Shown: positions 41,662-51,701, numbered from the stretch's first letter. The stretch: 64,000 nt of DNA from JBGNFV01 sp049645705 (GCA_049645705.1 JBARUK010000028.1:1-64000); one strand, 5' to 3'. Program-made: numbers and translations. Notes: a model not told the origin generated them from the letters alone.

Positions 41662-44577
41662 ATGAAAATTGATCTGACCGCCAGGCAAAATTTCGCCTCC
41701 CGTCATAATGGACCGGATGCCAACCAAATCCGGGAAATGCTTCAGACTGTAAATGCTTCTTCCATAGAAGAGCTGATCGGGCAAACTATTCCCGACTCTA
41801 TCCGTCTGAAAAAGCCCCTCGACCTCCCTGACCCTGTTACTGAGAATACTTTTTTGAGTGATTTCAGAAAACTGGCCTCCGATAATAAGGTGTTTAAAAG
41901 CTACATCGGGATGGGCTACTATAATACTATCGTACCGGGAGTGATCCAGCGTAATGTTCTGGAAAATCCGGGGTGGTATACTGCCTATACACCTTACCAG
42001 GCTGAAATAGCCCAGGGAAGACTGGAAGCACTGATCAATTTTCAAACAGCCGTAATGAACCTGACCGGCATGGAGCTGGCCAATGCCTCTTTGCTGGACG
42101 AAGGTACTGCCGCTGCAGAAGCAATGGCCATGCTATTCAGCCTTCGAAAAAAGGATAAAAAGAAAGCGGCTAAGTTTTTCGTAGACAAAAATACCTTCCC
42201 GCAAACCCTGGATCTGCTAAAAACCCGTGCCATACCCATCGGCGTGGAACTGGTAATAGACGATCTGAATACACTGGACCTGACAGACAGCGACCTGTTT
42301 GGGATATTGCTTCAGTACCCTGACGGCAATGGCGAGATCAGAGACCATGAGGATCTTATAAAAACAGCTAAAGACCAGAATGTATCGGTAGCTGTAGCCA
42401 CCGACTTACTAAGTCTTACACTGATCAAGAGCCCCGGCGAAATGGGGGCTGATGCAGTAGTAGGCAGCAGCCAGCGTATGGGTGTGCCTATGGGCTATGG
42501 CGGGCCTCATGCAGGCTTCTTCGCTACCAGGGAGGAATTTAAAAGACATATACCCGGCCGTATAATTGGAATATCGGTAGACAAACAGGGCAACCCGGCC
42601 TATCGCATGGCCCTGCAGACCCGCGAGCAACATATCCGACGTGAGAAAGCTACGTCGAATATTTGTACGGCACAGGTGTTGCTGGCAGTGATGGCTGGCA
42701 TGTACTGTGTATACCACGGACCCGAGGGCCTGAAACAGATAGCCCTGCGCTCGCATGGTATGGCCCGTCTGACAGAAGCCGGACTGGAGCAACTAGGCCT
42801 GAAGCAACTCAACAGCGCTTATTTTGATACGCTGAAAGTATGGCTTGCAGACGATGAACTCAAAAGCAGGTTAAAAAGCGCGACTGAAGAGGCTGGCATC
42901 AACCTGCGGTACTTCCCGGGCGAAAAAGCCATTGGTATATCTATGGATGAGACGGTACGGGTGGCCGATGTATTCGAACTACTCGATGTTTTTGCCTCGG
43001 TTATTGGTCAGCCCCTGGACAAAGAAGCTCTTCAAAACCTGGCTGACAATCTGGAACTGAACCTGCCTGATACACTGGTCAGATCATCGGAATATATGGA
43101 CCATCCGGTATTCCACAGCCTTCGCAGCGAAAGTGAGATGCTTCGCTATATCAAAAAACTCGAAAACAAAGACCTTAGCCTGGTACATAGCATGATCTCT
43201 CTCGGATCATGTACTATGAAGCTCAATGCCACCACAGAGATGGTGCCGGTAAGCTGGGCCGAATTCGGCCAGTTGCACCCCTTTGTGCCCATGAGCCAGG
43301 CAAAAGGCTACCAGCAGCTGTTTAAAAACCTGGAAACGTGGCTTTCGGAGATTACCGGATTTGCGGCTACATCACTGCAGCCCAACTCCGGTGCTCAGGG
43401 TGAGTATGCAGGCCTTATGGTTATTCGTGCATATCACGAAAGTCGCGGCCATCAACATCGTAATGTAGTCCTCATACCATCATCTGCTCATGGCACTAAC
43501 CCTGCCAGCGGTGTAATGGCCGGCATGGATGTTGTCATTGTAAAATGTGATGACAAAGGAAACATAGACCTGGATGACCTGCGAGCTAAAGCAGAGAAGC
43601 ACAGTGACAAACTAGCTGCCCTGATGGTAACCTACCCCTCTACCCACGGTGTGTTTGAGGAAGCCATTGTAGAGATCTGTGACCTTGTCCATGAGCATGG
43701 AGGACAGGTCTACATGGATGGGGCCAATATGAATGCCCAGGTAGGGCTTACCAGTCCTGCCAATATTGGTGCGGATGTGTGCCACCTGAACCTGCATAAG
43801 ACATTCTGTATACCACATGGTGGTGGCGGACCTGGCATGGGACCTATATGTGTGGCCGAGCACTTACAGCCTTTCCTGCCAGGCAATCCTGTAATTACCA
43901 CAGGGGGCGACCAGGCTATCTCGGCTATCTCTTCTGCTCCATACGGTAGCGCGAGTATTCTAACTATATCTTATGCTTACATAGCTATGATGGGTGCCTC
44001 AGGCCTCAGAGAAGCAACTGAACTGGCCATCCTGAATGCAAACTACATTAAGGAACGCCTGAGCGGTGCTTACGAGGTATTGTATTCAGGGAAGAACGGC
44101 CGCTGCGCTCATGAAATGATCATAGACTGCCGTGAGTTTAAAAAGGCTAATGTCGAGGTGGAAGATATAGCTAAACGCCTGATGGACTATGGGTTTCATG
44201 CACCTACAGTATCATTCCCGGTACCTGGCACTATGATGATAGAGCCCACGGAGAGTGAAAGCAAGCCTGAGCTGGACCGCTTTTGTGAAGCCATGCTGGC
44301 CATAAGGGAAGAGATCAGAGAGATAGAAGAGGGTGATACGGATAGTGAGAATAACGTACTGAAAAATGCACCTCATACCCAGGCTATTATTACTTCTGAA
44401 AGCTGGGATCGCCCTTACAGCCGGGCCAAAGCTGCTTATCCCCTGGAATACACACGTGACAGTAAGTTCTGGCCTTCTGTAAGCCGCATAGACTCTGCCT
44501 ACGGAGACCGCAACCTGATGTGTAGCTGTATTCCGATAGAGGAGTATCAGGAAAAGGAAGAAGCCGTTACTACCTAG
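41662..44577 (+). CDS. gcvP: Glycine dehydrogenase (decarboxylating), P-protein
   Basis: The P-protein of the glycine cleavage system decarboxylates glycine and passes the aminomethyl group to lipoyl H-protein. It is the single-chain form (971 residues), with both halves of the PLP fold. The PLP lysine K713 lies in NLHKTFCIPHGGGGPG; other family segments are YTPYQAEIAQGRLEALINFQ and IPSSAHGTNPASG. GcvT and GcvH are not in the window. A promoter box precedes it and a terminator follows at 44602-44631. Confidence 0.97.
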   Translation: MKIDLTARQNFASRHNGPDANQIREMLQTVNASSIEELIGQTIPDSIRLKKPLDLPDPVTENTFLSDFRKLASDNKVFKSYIGMGYYNTIVPGVIQRNVLENPGWYTAYTPYQAEIAQGRLEALINFQTAVMNLTGMELANASLLDEGTAAAEAMAMLFSLRKKDKKKAAKFFVDKNTFPQTLDLLKTRAIPIGVELVIDDLNTLDLTDSDLFGILLQYPDGNGEIRDHEDLIKTAKDQNVSVAVATDLLSLTLIKSPGEMGADAVVGSSQRMGVPMGYGGPHAGFFATREEFKRHIPGRIIGISVDKQGNPAYRMALQTREQHIRREKATSNICTAQVLLAVMAGMYCVYHGPEGLKQIALRSHGMARLTEAGLEQLGLKQLNSAYFDTLKVWLADDELKSRLKSATEEAGINLRYFPGEKAIGISMDETVRVADVFELLDVFASVIGQPLDKEALQNLADNLELNLPDTLVRSSEYMDHPVFHSLRSESEMLRYIKKLENKDLSLVHSMISLGSCTMKLNATTEMVPVSWAEFGQLHPFVPMSQAKGYQQLFKNLETWLSEITGFAATSLQPNSGAQGEYAGLMVIRAYHESRGHQHRNVVLIPSSAHGTNPASGVMAGMDVVIVKCDDKGNIDLDDLRAKAEKHSDKLAALMVTYPSTHGVFEEAIVEICDLVHEHGGQVYMDGANMNAQVGLTSPANIGADVCHLNLHKTFCIPHGGGGPGMGPICVAEHLQPFLPGNPVITTGGDQAISAISSAPYGSASILTISYAYIAMMGASGLREATELAILNANYIKERLSGAYEVLYSGKNGRCAHEMIIDCREFKKANVEVEDIAKRLMDYGFHAPTVSFPVPGTMMIEPTESESKPELDRFCEAMLAIREEIREIEEGDTDSENNVLKNAPHTQAIITSESWDRPYSRAKAAYPLEYTRDSKFWPSVSRIDSAYGDRNLMCSCIPIEEYQEKEEAVTT

Positions 44578-44601
44578 GCATTGTTCTCCTGAAAATAACT
44601 T

Positions 44602-44631
44602 AGCCCTGGTTCTGTTGAGCCAGGGCTTTTT
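44602..44631 (+). terminator. Terminator after gcvP
   Basis: AGCCCTGG (44602-44609) pairs with CCAGGGCT (44620-44627) around a 10-nt loop and is followed by TTTTT. Confidence 0.88.
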
Positions 44632-44742
44632 ATTTGCATTTTGGTAAGGCGGTTTGACAACTTTACTGGTAGAGATAGCGTTTTTGGAAAACAGGCACCT
44701 GTTGTTTTTTGCCGGTAGGATTGACGTAAACCTTCCCCATAT

Positions 44743-45405
44743 ATGGACTTCAGAGAACTTAGATCCCTGGTAAGGCAGGGAGAACACGGACGACTGGAAT
44801 TTAAAAGAAAGGCCGCTTATCCTGAAAAGATCCTGAAAGAAGTAGTGGCTTTTGCCAATACCGAAGGCGGGCTGCTGCTCATAGGTGTGGACGATAATGG
44901 TACTATACCCGGGCTCAAATTTGCGGAAGAGGAAATGTACGTGCTGGACCGGGCCATAACACGCTACTGCAGGCCGGACATTGACTTTACTACCGAGGTA
45001 ATTCCTCTCAATGAAAGACGGTCTGTTATCCTTTACAGGATCGAAAAAAGCTCTGTGGGACCCCATTATGTTATACCCGAGCCCCAGGCCACAGAGGGTA
45101 AGGCCTATGTAAGAGTAAAAGATCAGAGTATACAGGCCAGCCGTGAGGTGAGGCAGGTGATAAAGGGGGTGAAAAAAGGGCGTGAGGTACGGTTTAGCTA
45201 CGGCGAAAAGGAAAAGCAACTGATGCAATACCTGGATCGGAATGGTAGTATAACCCTGCCGCAGTTTGCAGAACTGACGGGAGAGCCAGCCCGAAAAGTA
45301 TCCCGTACACTGGTATTGCTGGTCCTGGCAGATGTACTTGATATCCTGCCGCGTGAAGGCCATGATCTTTTTATCCGTAAAGAGGAGAGCAGCCAGACCA
45401 ATTGA
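44743..45405 (+). CDS. AlbA_2 (schlafen-like) domain protein
   Basis: A 220-residue protein whose first ~110 residues match the AlbA_2/divergent AAA-4 ATP-binding domain: EHGRLEFKRKAAYPEKILKEVVAFANTEGG then LLIGVDDNGTIPG. The C-terminal part may be a winged helix (SITLPQFAELTGEPARKVSRTL), so a DNA-binding regulator is plausible. Schlafen-type domains occur in nucleases and regulators, but no catalytic site is evident. It is a single gene. Confidence 0.82.
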   Translation: MDFRELRSLVRQGEHGRLEFKRKAAYPEKILKEVVAFANTEGGLLLIGVDDNGTIPGLKFAEEEMYVLDRAITRYCRPDIDFTTEVIPLNERRSVILYRIEKSSVGPHYVIPEPQATEGKAYVRVKDQSIQASREVRQVIKGVKKGREVRFSYGEKEKQLMQYLDRNGSITLPQFAELTGEPARKVSRTLVLLVLADVLDILPREGHDLFIRKEESSQTN

Positions 45406-45617
45406 TCAGATACCTGTTTATTTTCACTCATTCCGTAGTATCTTTTTCAAAAGATTTGTTAAATTTCTTCTGACAGAAAGACATTTGCCAGCAACATTAA
45501 GCGTGCCGGATACCACACACACATACCTATCTTCGTTCTACTTTTTATTGTGCCCTGTGGCGGCAAGGTGTTTTTATGGTCGGCTAATCTATTATATCAC
45601 CTTAGCTTTTTTAACCT

Positions 45618-46961
45618 ATGCCCAGAGCCCGTAAGGACAAGAAGATTTTTGTACTGGATACTTCGGTAATCCTTTATTCCCACGATGCCATCATGAACTT
45701 CGAAGAACATGATGTGGCCATTCCTATTACTGTATTGGAAGAGCTGGATCAGTTCAAGAAAGGCAACGATACCAAAAATTTCGAAGCCCGTGAGTTTATC
45801 CGTAAGCTGGATGACCTGTCTAAGGGGGGCAATCTGCAGGAATGGATACCACTGAATGGCAAAACCAGGGGTAGTTTTCGGGTTGTCATGGGCTTTCCGG
45901 AGATGGGAGCATTCCTGGAAGACATACCTGACCACCGCATACTGGGCGCGGCTGTGCTGCTGCAGAAGGAGCAGGAACAACTGGCGGCTGCCAAGCGAAA
46001 GAAAGTAGTACTGGTAACTAAGGATATCAACCTAAGGCTGAAGGCCAAGTCTGTCGATATCCACGCGGAAGATTACGAGACGGGTAAGATCAAAAATGTA
46101 AACACCCTGAATACTGGTAAGGTAGTAATGGAAAACGTAGATACGGAGACCATTAATCAACTACATAAAGAAGGCCGTACCGATGCCAAATCCATATTTG
46201 GTAAAAAGAAACCGGGTCACAATAACTACTTCATCATGAAGAGTAATACCAATTCTGTACTGGCCTACCATAACAGTGCTACCGGTGACATCGAGCGTGT
46301 AGAAAAACGAAGTGTGTACGGTATTAAGCCTAAAAATGCCGAGCAGACTTTTGCGATAAATGCACTTATGCAGGACGACATTCGCCTGATAACTATACAG
46401 GGTGTGGCCGGTACGGGCAAGACCCTCCTGGCCCTGGCAAGTGCCCTGGAGCAACGAAGCAGTTTTAAGCAGATATTCCTGGCCAGACCTATTGTACCAT
46501 TGAGCAACAAGGACATAGGCTACCTACCCGGTGATATCAAAAGCAAGCTAAACCCCTATATGGAGCCTCTCTGGGACAACCTGAAGTTCATACAGAACCA
46601 GTTTAAGGAGACGGACAAGGACTACCATAAGATCACGGATATGGTAAATAAGGAAAAACTTGTCATACAGCCACTGGCTTATATCCGTGGCAGGAGCCTG
46701 AGTAATATCTTTTTTATAGTAGATGAGGCCCAGAACCTTACCCCTCATGAGGTCAAAACTATTATCACACGTGCGGGTGACAACTGCAAGATCGTATTTA
46801 CAGGAGATATATACCAGATAGATACACCCTACCTGGATTCGCAGAGTAATGGCCTCTCATACCTTATTGATAAGATAAAAGACCACCCGCTCTATGCTCA
46901 TGTGGCACTCGAAAAGGGTGAGAGATCTGAACTAGCCAACCTGGCTAACGAGCTACTTTAG
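45618..46961 (+). CDS. PIN-PhoH fusion protein
   Basis: A 447-residue protein joining an N-terminal PIN-domain nuclease fold (KKIFVLDTSVILYSHDA with Asp near 13, ITVLEELDQFKK with Glu) to a PhoH-type ATPase. The PhoH part has Walker A GVAGTGKT (262-269), FLARPIVPLSNKDIGYLPGD and Walker B FFIVDEAQNLTPHE. PhoH2-like proteins unwind and cleave RNA; this arrangement is widespread in Bacteroidota. It is a single gene. Confidence 0.92.
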   Translation: MPRARKDKKIFVLDTSVILYSHDAIMNFEEHDVAIPITVLEELDQFKKGNDTKNFEAREFIRKLDDLSKGGNLQEWIPLNGKTRGSFRVVMGFPEMGAFLEDIPDHRILGAAVLLQKEQEQLAAAKRKKVVLVTKDINLRLKAKSVDIHAEDYETGKIKNVNTLNTGKVVMENVDTETINQLHKEGRTDAKSIFGKKKPGHNNYFIMKSNTNSVLAYHNSATGDIERVEKRSVYGIKPKNAEQTFAINALMQDDIRLITIQGVAGTGKTLLALASALEQRSSFKQIFLARPIVPLSNKDIGYLPGDIKSKLNPYMEPLWDNLKFIQNQFKETDKDYHKITDMVNKEKLVIQPLAYIRGRSLSNIFFIVDEAQNLTPHEVKTIITRAGDNCKIVFTGDIYQIDTPYLDSQSNGLSYLIDKIKDHPLYAHVALEKGERSELANLANELL

Positions 46962-47235
46962 ACCATGAAAAAATTGAATAATACTAATATATTGTTTAAG
47001 CAAAACATGCAATAGGGGCCATGTCCTGGAAAAGGATTATAACAATCTTGTTTTCAGACGATTATATCATTAGATTTATTATTACCCCCTATCTGGTAGG
47101 GTATTATTCAGCCTATTTATTATAAATACAAACCATTTTTTGATTTAAAACGTTTGTATTTTCCCTGGGTTCGAATCAGCCAACTCTGCGGGCTGCATTT
47201 TTTAAAGAAGGATTTTATTTTTAGAGGGATACATT

Positions 47236-47694
47236 ATGCAATCGATCATCTCCAATATGGGCACTGCATACTATGACAAGGTAAGAGACGCCATAGTATT
47301 TATATTCAAGGAATATAGCTCCATATACACTTATCGCGAATCACTGGACCTGGCTGTTAGCTTGGCGGTAAATCATAAAACCAACAATTGGTTCTTTGAT
47401 AAAACTAAGTTTTCCAAGGTATTGACCGGTGATATCATCAATGAATTACTGGACTGGGGAAAGAGTTGCTGTAATAAACTGGCTCGCCATGATATCAATC
47501 GTACCTGCAAGGTGTCAGTACTGACACCTTCCGGCATGCTTACCAGCCACTACTTTGAGCGTCTGAATGAAGAAATAAAAGAGGATTGTAGTATAAATAA
47601 TACAGATATAGCTTTCTTCAAAGACAGAACCGATGCGGAAAATTTTCTGCTAACAACAGAATCAATAACATTCACCCGGGCAGAAGTGGTATAA
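47236..47694 (+). CDS. Hypothetical protein, possible paralogue of the 50070 gene
   Basis: A 152-residue soluble protein with alternating strand/helix pattern. AIVFIFKEYSSIYTYRESLDLAVSLA and NWFFDKTKFSKVL are followed by DIINELLDWGKSCCNKLARH. The pattern, including a conserved NW and WFxxxxKL, resembles the protein at 50070-50471 and recalls STAS/SpoIIAA-like folds. A perfect 22-bp palindrome sits inside the coding sequence at 47509-47530. It is convergent with uvrB. The 274-bp gap before it shows nothing certain. Confidence 0.6.
   Translation: MQSIISNMGTAYYDKVRDAIVFIFKEYSSIYTYRESLDLAVSLAVNHKTNNWFFDKTKFSKVLTGDIINELLDWGKSCCNKLARHDINRTCKVSVLTPSGMLTSHYFERLNEEIKEDCSINNTDIAFFKDRTDAENFLLTTESITFTRAEVV
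47509..47530. repeat. Perfect 22-bp palindrome inside a coding sequence
   Basis: AAGGTGTCAGT and its exact reverse complement abut with no spacer. Chance expectation for an 11-bp perfect half-site with no spacer is about 0.015 per 64 kb. It is within the 47236-47694 gene, encoding TCKVSVLTPSG, so it may simply be coding sequence. Confidence 0.7.
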
Positions 47695-47707
47695 GCGTAT
47701 TACTACG

Positions 47708-49732
47708 CTATTTTTTGTCTTCCAGAAGCTTTTTTAGCTCCGCCAGCTCATCTCGCAGGCGGGCTGCTTCTATAAAGTCGAGATCCCTGGCAGCCTTCTC
47801 CATGTTTTTCTGAGTCTGTTTTATCGCCTTCTCCAGTTCGTTTTTACCCATATACCCTACTATAGGGTCGGCAGCTACAGAGAGGGTTTCATCACCAGAG
47901 TAGTATTTCTTTTTCTTGCTACTGCTATCGGCCACACTGGTCTGTGACATAATGGCCTCGCGGGACTTTCGCACTGTAGTGGGTTTGATACCGTGTTCTT
48001 CATTATACTCCTGTTGGATGGCCCGCCTCCTGTTTGTTTCGTCAATAGCCAGTTGCATACTATCAGTTGTGGTATCGGCATACATAATCACCTTACCGTT
48101 TTCGTTACGGGCGGCCCTTCCAATGGTCTGTACCAGGCTTCGTTCATTACGCAGAAACCCTTCTTTGTCTGCATCCAGAATGGCCACAAGTGATACTTCG
48201 GGCAGATCGAGCCCCTCTCGTAGCAGGTTTACACCTACAAGTACGTCGAACTCGCCCAGTCTTAGCTGTCGTAGTATTTCTACCCGTTCAAGCGAATCTA
48301 CCTCTGAGTGTATGTATCTTGATTTTATGCCTGCCCTTTCCAGGAATTTATTCAGTTCTTCAGCCATGCGTTTGGTGAGGGTGGTTACCAGTACGCGCTC
48401 CTCTTTTTTTATTCGCTCATCTACTTCTTCGAGCAGGTCGTCGATCTGGTTCAGGCAGGGCCGCACATCGATTTCCGGATCCAGCAGGCCGGTAGGGCGA
48501 ATGATCTGCTCTACCACTACCCCTTCTGTACGCCTGAGCTCATACTCTGCCGGGGTCGCACTTACAAAGATGACCTGGTTGATAATGTCCTCAAACTCAT
48601 TAAAGGTAAGCGGACGATTGTCCATGGCACTGGGCAGACGAAAGCCAAAATCCACCAGGCTGGTCTTCCGCGCTCTGTCGCCGCCCCACATTGCCCTTAC
48701 CTGAGGTACGGTCACGTGACTCTCATCTATGACCATCAGGTAGTCATCAGGGAAGTAATCAAGCAGACAGAACGGGCGCTGCCCGGGTCTTCGCCGGTCA
48801 AAGTACCGGGAGTAGTTTTCTACGCCGGAGCAATACCCAAGTTCCCGGATCATTTCCAGATCAAACTCGGTCCGTTCCTTTAGTCGTTTGGCTTCCAGGT
48901 AACGCTGTTCGCTTTCAAAAGATGTTACCTGTGAGACCAGATCATCCTGTATTTCTTTAATGGCTACCTGCATCACGTCACGGCCTGTTACGAAAAGGTT
49001 GGCCGGGTATATAGTAACCATACGCTCGTCCGAGATCTTTTTGCCCGTGGCAGGGTCTACCCGCTGAATAGCCTCTATCTCATCACCCCAAAAGATGAAC
49101 CGGTAGGCAAAATCTGCATACGCCAGGTACACATCAACCGTATCGCCCTTCACCCTGAAGTTTCCGCGTTTAAATTCGGCCTCGGTACGGCTGTAAAGTA
49201 TGTCTACCAGGGCAAAAAGAAACTGGTTCCGGGGTATGCGATCACCCTCCTGAAGTTTAATCACATTCTTCCCGAACTCCTCAGGATTACCAATTCCGTA
49301 AATACATGACACGGATGCAACCACGATAATGTCCCTTCTGCCGGTAAGTAATGAAGAGGTCGCAGAAAGCCTTAATTTCTCAATTTCCTCATTGATACTC
49401 AGGTCTTTCTCTATGTAAAGATTAGTACTGGAGATGTAAGCTTCCGGCTGATAATAATCATAATAAGAGATAAAATATTCCACTGCATTGTCAGGGAAAA
49501 ACTGCTTCAACTCTCCGTATAGCTGAGCCGCCAAAGTCTTGTTATGACTTAAAACCAGTGTTGGCTTCTTTGTTTCTGCGATTACGTTGGCTACAGTGAA
49601 GGTTTTACCCGATCCGGTGACTCCAAGAAGTACCTGGGACTCCTCATCTTCGTCGATACCCCTTACAAGTTGCTCTATTGCACGGGGCTGATCTCCTGTA
49701 GGTACATATTCAGAATTTAAAATAAAATCCAT
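47708..49732 (-). CDS. uvrB: Excinuclease ABC subunit UvrB
   Basis: UvrB is the damage-verifying helicase-like subunit of nucleotide excision repair. The 674-residue length is usual. Walker A GVTGSGKT (37-44), the beta-hairpin region ISYYDYYQPEAYIS, DESHVTVPQ, LLREGLDLPEVSL and the QTIGRAARN motif are present. The C-terminal UVR domain (about 635-672; MEKAARDLDFIEAARLRDE) binds UvrC. It converges with the 47236 gene. The 337-bp AT-rich gap at 49733-50069 precedes it. Confidence 0.97.
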   Translation of the reverse strand: MDFILNSEYVPTGDQPRAIEQLVRGIDEDEESQVLLGVTGSGKTFTVANVIAETKKPTLVLSHNKTLAAQLYGELKQFFPDNAVEYFISYYDYYQPEAYISSTNLYIEKDLSINEEIEKLRLSATSSLLTGRRDIIVVASVSCIYGIGNPEEFGKNVIKLQEGDRIPRNQFLFALVDILYSRTEAEFKRGNFRVKGDTVDVYLAYADFAYRFIFWGDEIEAIQRVDPATGKKISDERMVTIYPANLFVTGRDVMQVAIKEIQDDLVSQVTSFESEQRYLEAKRLKERTEFDLEMIRELGYCSGVENYSRYFDRRRPGQRPFCLLDYFPDDYLMVIDESHVTVPQVRAMWGGDRARKTSLVDFGFRLPSAMDNRPLTFNEFEDIINQVIFVSATPAEYELRRTEGVVVEQIIRPTGLLDPEIDVRPCLNQIDDLLEEVDERIKKEERVLVTTLTKRMAEELNKFLERAGIKSRYIHSEVDSLERVEILRQLRLGEFDVLVGVNLLREGLDLPEVSLVAILDADKEGFLRNERSLVQTIGRAARNENGKVIMYADTTTDSMQLAIDETNRRRAIQQEYNEEHGIKPTTVRKSREAIMSQTSVADSSSKKKKYYSGDETLSVAADPIVGYMGKNELEKAIKQTQKNMEKAARDLDFIEAARLRDELAELKKLLEDKK

Positions 49733-50069
49733 TACTGTAATATCATGATTAGGAAGAAGATAAGGGACTGACCCAACGTAATCAAATTAAATATGTTGAG
49801 TAAATATAAAGTTCAAATTGTTTTTTTTTAACACAAAACTTACATTTAGAGTTAATAAACTAAATTAATCCTGTCTAAGCATTTTAGACATTGGTCGACG
49901 GATATCAATTGTTTAGGGCTAAGGCAAACGATGCAATATTTATTATTACTTAATTGAGTGAAATTAACTACTAAATATTGCGAACGAAATCCTCACTCGC
50001 ACAGGTATTGTTTAAGTGAAAATTATTTTTGTCATATCTTAGCAACGATTTTAAGAACATTTGCAGTAG
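49733..50069. other. 337-bp AT-rich gap, no gene seen
   Basis: Divergent promoters for uvrB and the 50070 gene should lie here, but no consensus TAnnTTTG was found for either. The sequence is strongly AT-rich, with a T9 run near 49820. Confidence 0.5.
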
Positions 50070-50471
50070 ATGCGTCCATTAGTACAAGTATTTAAAGAAT
50101 CATTTGTGGAGCTCCTTTACGAGGAGGATCACAACATCATTGTAGCTAACTGGATGGGTTATCTTAAACAGGAAGACATTCGCCTAGGCTGTATGGCCCT
50201 GAATGAATTCATAAAGAAAAGCCGCATTAAAAAGCATCTGAGCAATCAATCACAACTTAAAGTCTTGTCCCGAGATGTGCAAAGCTACATCATTCATACA
50301 TGGTTTCCGGAAGTGGAGAAGCTCGGATTGCAGAAAATTGCGATTTTTGCATCCGCAGATATATTCGCAAGGGACAGCGTAGACCATGTAAACATGAATG
50401 TTGCCGACGGAAACCTTGAGATACGAACTAAGTATTCTATGCAACAGTGCATGGACTGGCTGATAAACTAA
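50070..50471 (+). CDS. Hypothetical protein with STAS-like pattern
   Basis: A 133-residue soluble protein. Its fold pattern (NIIVANWMGYLKQEDIRLGC, LKVLSRDVQSY, GLQKIAIFAS) resembles STAS/SpoIIAA-like domain proteins common in Bacteroidota, and the 47236 gene product looks similar. Function unknown. It is followed after 90 bp by the heme-dioxygenase-like gene in the same direction. Confidence 0.65.
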   Translation: MRPLVQVFKESFVELLYEEDHNIIVANWMGYLKQEDIRLGCMALNEFIKKSRIKKHLSNQSQLKVLSRDVQSYIIHTWFPEVEKLGLQKIAIFASADIFARDSVDHVNMNVADGNLEIRTKYSMQQCMDWLIN

Positions 50472-50561
50472 TTTCTGCTTACCTGTTTATTGGTCATTGA
50501 TGAACCTAAAACTAACCAACACAATCAAAAGAACGCTTTAATAACACCTAAAAAAAAAAAG

Positions 50562-51701
50562 ATGACACCCATTAATCTGGAAAAGGCATTTCCTGACACG
50601 AAATCCTTTTTAGATAGTATTCACCAGGATGAGCAACTGATCGGGCAAACCGATGTACTCAATGCTGATGAATGGATGAAGAAAGTTCCTGCTTTTAACA
50701 ATGACGGCAATGTAGCCGGATTAATTGATCTGCTTAAGGGGGCGCTTCCTTCACCTGAAACTGCCGCAAATTACACCTACCACGAAGCTGCTGCCGCTAT
50801 GCGCGATCTTGGTATTTTGTTTGGCTCTATTAAGCGGCATGGCGAAGAACCGGAAACACACCTTCCGCAACTGGCCGATACTATGTTTGAGCTTTCGAAG
50901 ATCCTGGACCTTCCGCCCCGTGATACGCTTATAAGCTACACATCGTGGAACCCACAGGGTAACCGTCTGCGGACATATACGGGCACTCCTGATGAAATGA
51001 ATCTGATCTATAGTGTTCAGATGAGTATGAATCCACTCGTTAAAGCCATCCTTTTATTAGACAAACTTTACCACACCTCTTTCGAAGCACCTGAGTTTGC
51101 ACCTCTTTGCCGTGAAGTAGCCGAAGATTTTCAGGCTATGGTAAAAGGAGTAGTTCATGCCAAGAGACACGTAGCTCCGGAAGTATTTGCCGGTAGCCTT
51201 CGCTACTACTTCGACCCTATTCAACTGAACGAAAAGACATACCTCGGCCCGGGTGCTGTGGAAATGCCTGTATTCGTATTCGATCACATTCTGTGGAGCA
51301 CAGACTGTACTAACGAGGAATACCTCGGTTTTAAGCAAACATATCAGCCTTACGTTCTGCCAAAAATGAGGCAGGTATACAATGCTTATAACAACAAGCC
51401 AAGTCTGCTTACACGCTATAGCCTCTTCCTGGAAAGCTGCGACGATAGCAATCCTGTGATCAAGGAAAACATCAAAGCGATGCAGTTCCTGTGCACACAG
51501 TTGAAGAGCTTCCGTATGCCGCACAAAAAGATGGCGGAAAATGCATATCACAAGACACCTAAGGCTCAGCGCTCAAAAGGTAGTGGTGGTTATGCACCAA
51601 CTATGCTTACCCACATTATCAATCTGAATCTGCGCCAGATCGATAAATTCAATAAGGCAAGCAAAAAGTATACGGAAAAGACTGCATTGGTAGTAGCCTA
51701 A
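50562..51701 (+). CDS. Heme-dioxygenase-superfamily protein (PrnB/MarE-like)
   Basis: A 379-residue helical protein of the type related to indoleamine/tryptophan dioxygenases and PrnB (DUF1864). Supporting segments are RLRTYTGTPDEMNL, YYFDPIQLNEKTYLGPGAVEMP and the C-terminal GSGGYAPTMLTHII, whose GSGG recalls the GTGGSSGY heme-pocket loop of TDO. Several His (VVHAKRHVAP, FDHILW, PHKKM, LTHII) could ligate heme. PrnB rearranges 7-chlorotryptophan in pyrrolnitrin synthesis and MarE oxidises tryptophan; the substrate here is unknown. ATG 50562 follows an A-rich leader. No halogenase or other prn gene is nearby. Confidence 0.55.
   Translation: MTPINLEKAFPDTKSFLDSIHQDEQLIGQTDVLNADEWMKKVPAFNNDGNVAGLIDLLKGALPSPETAANYTYHEAAAAMRDLGILFGSIKRHGEEPETHLPQLADTMFELSKILDLPPRDTLISYTSWNPQGNRLRTYTGTPDEMNLIYSVQMSMNPLVKAILLLDKLYHTSFEAPEFAPLCREVAEDFQAMVKGVVHAKRHVAPEVFAGSLRYYFDPIQLNEKTYLGPGAVEMPVFVFDHILWSTDCTNEEYLGFKQTYQPYVLPKMRQVYNAYNNKPSLLTRYSLFLESCDDSNPVIKENIKAMQFLCTQLKSFRMPHKKMAENAYHKTPKAQRSKGSGGYAPTMLTHIINLNLRQIDKFNKASKKYTEKTALVVA

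Noticed and set aside
44212..45363. Long minus-strand ORF of 383 codons
   Set aside because: It is antisense to gcvP and the AlbA_2 gene, whose frames are clearly coding; the composition is shadow-like.
47165..47200. GGTTCGAATC resembling a tRNA T arm
   Set aside because: The flanking stems do not pair and no acceptor, D or anticodon arm is present.
47916..48704. Rightward ORF of 262 codons
   Set aside because: Fully antisense to uvrB with Ser/Arg-rich shadow composition.
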